Source: Acidobacteriaceae bacterium (GTDB lineage: Bacteria > Acidobacteriota > Terriglobia > Bryobacterales > Bryobacteraceae). Taken from it: a stretch of DNA of 5,993 bases. Shown here in pieces: positions 1 through 4,879 of the stretch. The translations under genes were made by a program, and so were the position numbers. The stretch lies in the NCBI GenBank assembly GCA_019239585.1, contig JAFAZU010000364.1, positions 1-5,993 of the forward strand, in the 5' to 3' direction. Each line of letters begins with the position of its first letter. Positions within the stretch are counted from its first letter, which is position 1. The notes beneath the pieces are model-generated. The model made no database searches. It was not told where the DNA came from and was given only the letters and a program-made list of their open reading frames with translations.

Positions 1-992
1 TTCAGGTATCGCGTGAGGTCCTCTTCGCTGAAAGCATTCGCGGTTTCCAGCAAACCTTCCTGCTCCCGATCTGAAGCCGCAATCAGTCGCGTCGGCTTAC
101 CGATAATCTTCGCGACCAGAAGATTACGCCAGTAACGCGATAGCTCGCGGCAAAAGTGCTGCAAACTTTGACCGCCGCGTTCCAGCTCTTCGGCAATTTC
201 CAGCATGCGATTGCCGTCGTTGGCCTGCAAAGCTTCCGCAACCGCGCGCAGCGACTCCGTACCGAACAGACCCAATAACGCACGTATTTCAGCGACGCCG
301 AGGGTTCGTCCACAACGGGCAATGGCCTGGTCCAGGGCCGAAAGCGAATCGCGCACGCTGCCTTCACCGGCCTGGGCAATCACGGAAAGCGTCTCGTCAT
401 CCGCTTCAATTCCCTCCTGCGCCACGATATGCCGTAGGCGATTCATCAGCTCTGCAAAATCCACCGAGCGAAATGTGAACTGTTGGCAACGGGAGACAAT
501 CGTGTTGGGGATCTCGTTCGCTTCCGTAGTGCAAAGGATGAAAACGACCCACTCAGGCGGCTCTTCCAAGGTTTTTAGCAGAGCGTTAAAAGCCTCTTTC
601 GTGATCTGGTGCGCTTCGTCGATGATGAAAACTTTGTATCGATCACGCGCGGGGCGGTAGCGGACATTCTCGCGGATCTCGCGCATTTCATTGATGCCGC
701 GATTAGAGGCCGCGTCGATCTCGATCACATCGACCGACGACCCTGTACTGATCTCGACGCAACTGGAGCAAACGCCGCATGGATTGGGCGTAGGTCCATG
801 TATGCAGTTCAAACAGCGCGCCAGAATGCGCGCTACAGTTGTTTTGCCCGTGCCCCGCTGACCCGAAAAGATGTAGCCATGCGCCAGACGCCCGCTTGCG
901 ATGGCGTTGGTCAGGGTTTTTTGAACGTGCTCCTGCCCAATCAGCTCACTAAACGTTTGCGGACGGTATTTCCTGGCAATGACCTGGTACAT
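1..992 (-). CDS. dnaX: DNA polymerase III subunit gamma/tau, N-terminal part (runs off window)
   Basis: This is the clamp-loader ATPase of the replicative polymerase; it loads the sliding clamp and links the replisome. I read 330 codons without a stop from an ATG at 992; the C-terminus lies beyond position 1. The protein starts MYQVIARKYRPQTF, typical of the family. The Walker A motif GQRGTGKT is at residues 44-51. The zinc module has cysteines at 60, 63, 72, 75 and 78 (CLNC, then CGVCSSC). Walker B is VFIIDEAH with the DEAH at 125-128. The LEEPPE segment and the ILCTTE sensor 1 follow, then SRCQQ, and SVRDSLSALDQAI of the lid. An in-frame TAG just upstream makes this ATG the first possible start. 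There is no Shine-Dalgarno sequence before it, and a promoter lies right upstream. The gene follows the SRP RNA. Any tau/gamma frameshift site would be in the missing C-terminal part. Confidence 0.97.
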   Translation of the reverse strand, partial: MYQVIARKYRPQTFSELIGQEHVQKTLTNAIASGRLAHGYIFSGQRGTGKTTVARILARCLNCIHGPTPNPCGVCSSCVEISTGSSVDVIEIDAASNRGINEMREIRENVRYRPARDRYKVFIIDEAHQITKEAFNALLKTLEEPPEWVVFILCTTEANEIPNTIVSRCQQFTFRSVDFAELMNRLRHIVAQEGIEADDETLSVIAQAGEGSVRDSLSALDQAIARCGRTLGVAEIRALLGLFGTESLRAVAEALQANDGNRMLEIAEELERGGQSLQHFCRELSRYWRNLLVAKIIGKPTRLIAASDREQEGLLETANAFSEEDLTRYL

Positions 993-998
993 GGAAAA

Positions 999-1028
999 AT
1001 TCTAAGAACAGCGGGAAAACTGAGACAA
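999..1028 (-). promoter_or_regulatory. Putative sigma70-type promoter of dnaX, likely giving a leaderless mRNA
   Basis: On the minus strand, TTGTCT (1028-1023, 4 of 6 to the -35 consensus) is followed after 18 nt by TAGAAT (1004-999, 5 of 6 to the -10 consensus). Only 6 nt (TTTTCC) separate the -10 hexamer from the dnaX ATG at 992. A start at the usual distance would fall on or next to the A of the ATG, which fits the absence of a ribosome-binding site. The motifs are seen directly; promoter activity is inferred. Confidence 0.55.
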
Positions 1029-1086
1029 TATCACGCCCCAAACACGAGGAGGGGACGGTCGCTGCAAAGGCACAAAAACCGTCATT

Positions 1087-1193
1087 GCCAGACCCCGGGT
1101 GATCCGCGGCACACAAGCTAAACCGCTACCGTTGCTTCCTTCCGGACCTGGCGGGGTTTGCGACCGCCCATTGCACGAAGCCCGGAGCCTGAC
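1087..1193 (-). ncRNA. ffs: Small bacterial signal recognition particle RNA (4.5S-type)
   Basis: This RNA binds Ffh and, with FtsY, targets ribosomes making membrane proteins. The minus strand carries the diagnostic apical core AGGTCCGGAAGGAAGCA at 1149-1133, with the GGAA tetraloop at 1143-1140 and the conserved asymmetric-loop sequence after it. The ends form a 13-bp closing helix: GTCAGGCTCCGGG (1193-1181) pairs with CCCGGGGTCTGGC (1099-1087), allowing G-U pairs. The length of about 107 nt matches the short form without an Alu domain. It lies between the OB-HD gene (stop at 1218) and dnaX, an order seen in several phyla (SRP RNA next to dnaX). A TTTTT tract at 1077-1073, 9 nt after the helix, may be the end of transcription. 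The exact ends are inferred from the helix and may differ by a few bases. Confidence 0.95.
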
Positions 1194-1201
1194 AACTTCT
1201 A

Positions 1202-1207
1202 ATTCTA
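1202..1207 (-). promoter_or_regulatory. Putative -10 element for ffs
   Basis: TAGAAT (5 of 6 to the consensus) lies on the minus strand 11 nt after the stop codon of the upstream gene. It sits 8 nt before the predicted 5' end of the SRP RNA at 1193; G1196 is another possible start. I see no good -35 at 16-18 nt. TTGAGC at 1234-1229 is 21 nt away, which is too far. The hexamer is identical to the one before dnaX. Confidence 0.45.
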
Positions 1208-1217
1208 ACATCCGCAG

Positions 1218-2360
1218 CTACTTGCGCAGCTCAAGGACAGCTTGCAGCTTTTCCCCAAAAAGCGTAGTGCGGGCCGGGCGGCCTTCGTGTTTGTTCTCCC
1301 GTTTACCGTTTTGGGCCCCAGCGCCATTCTCATTCCTCTTAGTAGAAATTATCGGCTCCGGTTCGGCAAAGAGCACCTCCTGCTGCACAACAGGCGTCAT
1401 GGCCTCATAGAACCGGTTCTTATGCAGAACAACGCGCTCCAGCGATGGTATCCAGCCCGTAAATTCTCCAACAGATGACGAAGCACGTTTCAGCGCTGTT
1501 CGCATCGCTTCCATTTTGGAATCCAAGTTATCCAGGTAATGCAAAAGCATCGCTTCGGGGAAAGCCGGAACTTTCGGAGACCCAAACTCCAGTTCTCCAT
1601 GATGGCTGATAATCATGTGTTCCACGAGTGTTCGCAGCTTGGGCGGAAAATCCGGCACTTCGCGCAATTTATCTCCAATAATCCGCAAGCCAATCACAAT
1701 ATGGCCGAGCAACTGTCCTTCCGCGCTGTAATTGAAGCTGCGCGTATAAGTAAGCTCCTCGATCTTTCCTATGTCGTGCAGAATGGCTCCGGTCAGCAGC
1801 AGATCAAGGTCAATATCTTTGTAATGCGCAGCCGTCAGCTTGCATAAAGAGCAAAGCGACAAGACGTGCTCCAGAAGACCTCCCCGGCAGGCATGATGAA
1901 TGTTTTTCGCTGCGGGAGCCGATTTATACAAACCAGCAATTTTGGAGTCCCTGAACACGGACTGGAGCAAGGCGCGAAGGTGCGGCTGACCGAGATTACC
2001 AATCGTACCCTGCAGTTCTGCAAACATCTCCTCGATATTACGTTCCGCGCAGGGAAAGTAGTCTGCGAGATCAATTTCATGTTCTTCCATCCGTCTCAGG
2101 CGATGAATGGTGAACTGCGATTTCTTCTGGTAAACCTGTACCAGTCCTTTTACCCGGACAAAATCGTCACAGCCAAAGCAATCCATGATCTCGGCGACGT
2201 TGTCCCACATCTTCGCTTCAATCTCGCCGGTTCGGTCTGCTAATTGAAGCGATAGGTAAGGTTCGCCCGATTTTTTCTGACGGATATCCTTTGCGATTAC
2301 GAGAAACTCTGCGGTAATCACATCGTTCGGCACTAGGCTGCCGACGTAAAATGATTTCAT
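1218..2360 (-). CDS. OB-fold and HD-domain protein, YhaM-type 3'-5' exoribonuclease family
   Basis: The 380-residue protein has two parts known from the YhaM/CBF1 family: an N-terminal OB-fold (about residues 12-88, with LQLADRTGEIEAKMWDN and VRVKGLVQVY) that would bind single-stranded nucleic acid, and an HD phosphohydrolase domain (about 150-285). The likely metal ligands are visible: H165 in LLEHV, H195-D196 in GAILHDIGK, H220 in LLGHI, H253/H254 in ISHHG and D277 in HYLDNLDSK. Family members trim RNA, and also DNA, from the 3' end in the cytoplasm; activity here is inferred. It is longer than B. subtilis YhaM (just over 310 residues), mainly because of a polar C-terminal tail (about 335-380) rich in Lys, Arg, Asn and Gly. 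The ATG at 2360 has AGGGGG a few bases upstream, in the 11-nt gap after the isomerase stop codon, so the two genes are probably cotranscribed and may be translationally coupled. Confidence 0.88.
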   Translation of the reverse strand: MKSFYVGSLVPNDVITAEFLVIAKDIRQKKSGEPYLSLQLADRTGEIEAKMWDNVAEIMDCFGCDDFVRVKGLVQVYQKKSQFTIHRLRRMEEHEIDLADYFPCAERNIEEMFAELQGTIGNLGQPHLRALLQSVFRDSKIAGLYKSAPAAKNIHHACRGGLLEHVLSLCSLCKLTAAHYKDIDLDLLLTGAILHDIGKIEELTYTRSFNYSAEGQLLGHIVIGLRIIGDKLREVPDFPPKLRTLVEHMIISHHGELEFGSPKVPAFPEAMLLHYLDNLDSKMEAMRTALKRASSSVGEFTGWIPSLERVVLHKNRFYEAMTPVVQQEVLFAEPEPIISTKRNENGAGAQNGKRENKHEGRPARTTLFGEKLQAVLELRK

Positions 2361-2371
2361 TTTCCCCCTGG

Positions 2372-3532
2372 TTAGCGAGAACTGCTTTTTCCAGTAACAG
2401 TGGTTTCAGTTCCGGGAATCGGTATGGTCCAGAGCAAACGCTTGCGGCGGGTTTTCTGTTCGACTTCCGCCTTGGTTACGGTCTCCGGCTTCAACTGCGC
2501 CGGGTCCTGCCACGCTGTATTTTGACCGGGAGCAGCACCTGTATCGACATAGCCGGACTTAATCTGTAAAAACGCCTGCCGCCGCAATTGCGTGAGGTAC
2601 TCGCGCACTCTGGGCTGCATTTTGGGTCCATATAACTGGTTCTCAATCTCCGGTTTTACGTCAGAGAGCGGCGCCAAGCCTGCTTTGGTGTGGTCATCGA
2701 CTTTAAACACTTCAAAACCGGTTGGAAGCTTAATCGGCTGAGTCACTCCACCTTTCGGCAGGTTCCAAACAGCGTCTTCGATCTGCTTGGTCAGCTCACC
2801 TTTCTTATAGCCGCCCAGCACGCCCCCTTCTTTGGCCGTTGTCGCATCCGAGTTGTCGCGAGCTAAATCGGAAAAACGCTGGCCCTTGGACGCGTCCGCC
2901 GCAATTTGCTTTGCCTTCTTCTCTGCCGCCAGTACCGCAGCGGGAGTTTTTCCCTGCGTGGAAATCAGGATCTCGCTCAAAAAGACCTTTTCGTCACGAA
3001 CGAAGTCCTGTTTATGAGCGTTGTAGTAATCCTCAACTTCTTTATCAGAGATATTAATGTGACGGCCCACCTCATGCCCGATCACTTCGCGGGTCAGGAA
3101 CTGGGTTTTAGTCTCTGACTGGAAATCTTCAAAGCTCCTGCCCGATTGCTGGCGGATGTAATCGTGGAACTTCTCTGGATCAGTCACGCCCGATTGCCGC
3201 TGAAGATTGGCCATGTATTTGCTGAGGTCGGAATCGACGTTGATGTTCAGCTCCTTGCCTTTCTGAGTCAAGAGCAGCTCATCAATGCGATCGCGCAACG
3301 CATCCTTTTGGCGGGCTGTTAGCTCCTGCTGAACTTGGGCTTGCGTTGCGCCTTGCTCCTGCATCGCTTTTGAAAACTCCATGGCAAAGCGCGTCAACTC
3401 ATCCTGGCTCACGATATCGCCGTTCACTCGGGCGATAATCTGATCCACAATTTGCAGGGGCGGCTTGGACGGCACATCGGCCGCAAACCCGAGCGAGGCA
3501 AGAGCTAGGGTGGAAACACACTTGAACTTCAT
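2372..3532 (-). CDS. Secreted parvulin-type peptidyl-prolyl cis-trans isomerase, SurA/PrsA-like
   Basis: From the ATG at 3532 the product has 386 residues. It begins with a short signal peptide (MKFKCVSTLALASLGFAA, cleavage likely before D19). Next comes a SurA-N-like helical chaperone region (about 28-155, starting IIARVNGDIVSQDELTR), then one parvulin domain (about 182-282). The parvulin features are FLSEILIST, GQRFSDLARDNSD, GGVLGGYKKGEL, VWNLPKGGVTQPIKLPTGFEVFKVDDH. The C-terminus has further helices and a basic, proline-containing tail. It would fold outer-membrane or exported proteins in the periplasm. The start is ambiguous: another ATG at 3553 adds MKESFTC, and AAGGA at 3550-3546 is 13 nt from the 3532 ATG, longer than usual. 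The frame also continues upstream without a stop into a VWA-like segment up to 3997, giving a 541-residue open frame. I place the real start at 3532 because a signal peptide follows it. The stop is 11 nt before the OB-HD gene. Confidence 0.88.
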   Translation of the reverse strand: MKFKCVSTLALASLGFAADVPSKPPLQIVDQIIARVNGDIVSQDELTRFAMEFSKAMQEQGATQAQVQQELTARQKDALRDRIDELLLTQKGKELNINVDSDLSKYMANLQRQSGVTDPEKFHDYIRQQSGRSFEDFQSETKTQFLTREVIGHEVGRHINISDKEVEDYYNAHKQDFVRDEKVFLSEILISTQGKTPAAVLAAEKKAKQIAADASKGQRFSDLARDNSDATTAKEGGVLGGYKKGELTKQIEDAVWNLPKGGVTQPIKLPTGFEVFKVDDHTKAGLAPLSDVKPEIENQLYGPKMQPRVREYLTQLRRQAFLQIKSGYVDTGAAPGQNTAWQDPAQLKPETVTKAEVEQKTRRKRLLWTIPIPGTETTVTGKSSSR

Positions 3533-3553
3533 ACAGGTGAAACTTTCCTTCAT

Positions 3554-3997
3554 TATGACAAGTTTCCAGTTTGTTTTCGAGTGGGAAGTTTCCTGCTCAG
3601 GACGTTTTCTGTCAACCTGCCCATCGTGGCTTAGTGATCTACCGAGAAACGTCACCAGGGCGGCGGCACCGTTAACGCCGACCACAGCATCCTGGACCAG
3701 AGTCCCGACTTTCTGGATTTTGCGCAAAGCGGAGTCGGAAATGTCGCTAGTCTGGACTAAAACCACCAGATGAAACGGTGCTGTTACAAGATCCGGCGCT
3801 TCCACTTGTACGGGTTGCAGTTGGCCGTTATCCAGCACGACAAAATCCGAGGCCGTCAGGTCGTTCACGAAACGTCCGCGAGCATCAGTAACGCTGACCG
3901 GAACGACTACGAAAGGAACACTGGTCCGGATGGTCGGTCCTTGAGCGAATAAACAAGAAACCAGCAAAGTCGAGAGACATGCACCGAAAGGTATCAC
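3554..3997 (-). pseudogene. Truncated VWA-domain surface protein gene, fused in frame to the isomerase gene
   Basis: About 120 codons look like the start of an acidobacterial-type secreted VWA protein. A hydrophobic leader (LSTLLVSCLFAQG) is followed by TSVPFVVVPVSVTDARGRFV, then LTASDFVVLDNGQLQPVQV, then the first VWA strand and helix (FHLVVLVQTSDISDSALRKI) and GAAALVTFLGR. The similarity stops there (about 3638), where the family would go on for 150 or more residues with the rest of the VWA fold. About 28 codons of polar, unrelated sequence then lead into the isomerase ATG. The canonical MIDAS DxSxS reads QTSDIS here, so the first Asp is Gln; I recall this variant from related proteins. The only possible start is a GTG at 3997, two codons after an in-frame TAG. 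It has no positive charges before the hydrophobic stretch and no properly spaced ribosome-binding site, so the 5' end may be lost too. It could instead be a functional N-terminal extension of the isomerase. Confidence 0.6.
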
Positions 3998-4145
3998 CTT
4001 TATCTATTACGCCTATATAAAGTGAGTATTACGTGAATCTTTCATTTTCAGCGTGAGCGAGAGGCGCATGCTGTCGTTGCTTCCATTCTATTGAAGCGGA
4101 GCCAGAAACGCAGTGACCGCCTTACTTTTCAACAGCTATAGCTGC

Positions 4146-4537
4146 TTACGCTGAGCGCACTCGCTGTCGGCCGCTCGGTGTCAGTCCGGCTTGAATGGCA
4201 GGCAGCAGTTCTTCGAGCGCATCATGCTTAAGAACGTAAGCATCTGCCCCACGATGGTATGCTTCTTCGCGGTAGAGTTCGCTTGAATTAGTGGTGAGCA
4301 CCACGATCACAGCTGTCGGCAATGCGGCCCGCAAATGGGGCAAAGCATCAAACCGCTCAGTACGGGCATCGATACATCCAGAGTGATCACATGAGGACGA
4401 AGCTTAATAGCCAGTTCTAAAATCTGGTCGCCCCGTTCCGCAAAGCCAATAACTTCGTAAATGGGACTTAAAATCCGGGTGATGATAGCACGCCACTCCG
4501 GATGGTCGTCGGCAATGAGAGCTATCAAACGATCCAT
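4146..4537 (-). pseudogene. Single-domain response regulator (CheY/FixJ-like receiver), frameshifted
   Basis: Two overlapping frames together make one receiver domain. The first half starts at an ATG at 4537 (GAGGG about 5 nt upstream): MDRLIALIADDHPEW, with the acidic pair D10-D11 and phospho-acceptor D54 in ITLDVSMPVLSGL. The second half, in the next frame, reads ALPHLRAALPTAVIVVLTT, then GADAYVLKHD, and ends at a TAA at 4148-4146. Inserting one G in GGTTTG-ATGCTTTG (near 4349) restores the usual SGLDAL and gives 130 residues with D54, T82 and K104 in place, a complete receiver without an output domain. Uncorrected, the first half ends at a TGA at 4307 after 76 residues, lacking the switch Thr and the Lys. 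It would have been a phosphorelay partner or a regulator acting by protein contact. A sequencing or assembly error is a real alternative. Confidence 0.82.
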
Positions 4538-4565
4538 GCATGCCCTCGCCGGATATGAAAATAGC

Positions 4566-4590
4566 TCAACGCCTCGTCACCGCACCTCCT
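4566..4590 (-). promoter_or_regulatory. Strong Shine-Dalgarno followed by a four-codon reading frame
   Basis: AGGAGG (4590-4585) lies 4 nt before a GTG at 4580 that opens GTG ACG AGG CGT TGA. The frame ends 28 nt before the response regulator ATG and is out of frame with it. It may be the left-over start of a lost gene, a leader peptide or chance. It is the best Shine-Dalgarno match in this gap. Confidence 0.2.
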
Positions 4591-4742
4591 GTATAGCAAA
4601 CGAGTCGCGTAGGGCGAAGCTAGCGAAATTCCGAGTTGGTTATAGCATTCGGGAAAGTACTAGATTGCTCTTCCCCTGTACCGGCACACGTGCTGACACC
4701 TGTCCTCGCAAGTAGCGCAGTAATCGTTGCGCTTGCACAGAG

Positions 4743-4850
4743 ACGGTCCGTGATGTCGCGGAAGACGGTAACGGTACAGACCGTCTGACCACGCTGGAGA
4801 ATCGGGGCCGCACTGTCCTCCGCCGGCACAAAGAAGCCCCGCTTGGGTGC
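4743..4850 (-). pseudogene. Remnant of a PAS domain (C-terminal strands), probably from a sensor kinase
   Basis: The minus strand encodes VPAEDSAAPILQRGQTV then CTVTVFRDITDR, which closely follows the end of many bacterial PAS sensor domains (DSAAPI, a turn with a Gly, then GVVxVFRDITER). The match begins just after an in-frame TAA at 4853. It stops after RDITDR, where a linker helix and a kinase or further sensor domain should follow. The same frame continues to a stop at 4620 with no recognisable content. A neighbouring frame after 4744 reads VQAQRLLRYLRG, which would suit the linker helix if one more frameshift occurred; this is weak. It lies 30 nt after the mfd stop and about 200 nt before the broken receiver gene, consistent with a decaying two-component locus. 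No start codon or ribosome-binding site supports expression. Confidence 0.55.
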
Positions 4851-4879
4851 TTATGCACATCGCTTCAGTACGTCGCAGG

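Larger units (their letters stand above)
4538..4879. other. Gap between mfd and the response regulator, no intact gene
   Basis: This 342-nt stretch holds the PAS remnant (4743-4850) and the AGGAGG/short-frame site (4566-4590). Small open frames exist on the minus strand at 4640-4917, but they have no family resemblance, overlap each other and are explained by the remnant read in shifted frames. I see no clear terminator hairpin after mfd, no inverted terminal repeats and no transposase fragment. Confidence 0.6.

Noticed and set aside
1054..1083. Inverted repeat GACGGT/ACCGTC with an 18-nt loop between ffs and dnaX
   Set aside because: The stem is only 6 bp, the loop is long and the T-tract is inside the loop, so it does not fit a terminator or a known riboswitch.
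205..1121. Two plus-strand open frames (205-660 and 609-1121)
   Set aside because: They lie opposite dnaX, whose protein is unambiguous; their translations show no family features.
1002..1410. Open frames across the SRP RNA on both strands (1002-1211 minus, 1099-1410 plus)
   Set aside because: They cross the structured SRP RNA or the end of the OB-HD gene and have no recognisable content.
4014..4019. TATATA as a -10 element upstream of the VWA-isomerase frame
   Set aside because: No -35-like hexamer occurs at 16-18 nt, and the AT-rich stretch alone is too weak to call a promoter.
4133..4144. Perfect 12-bp palindrome CAGCTATAGCTG just after the response regulator stop
   Set aside because: It is short, has no loop and no following T-run in the direction of transcription, so it is not a convincing terminator; a single palindrome of this length can occur by chance or be an operator, with nothing to decide.
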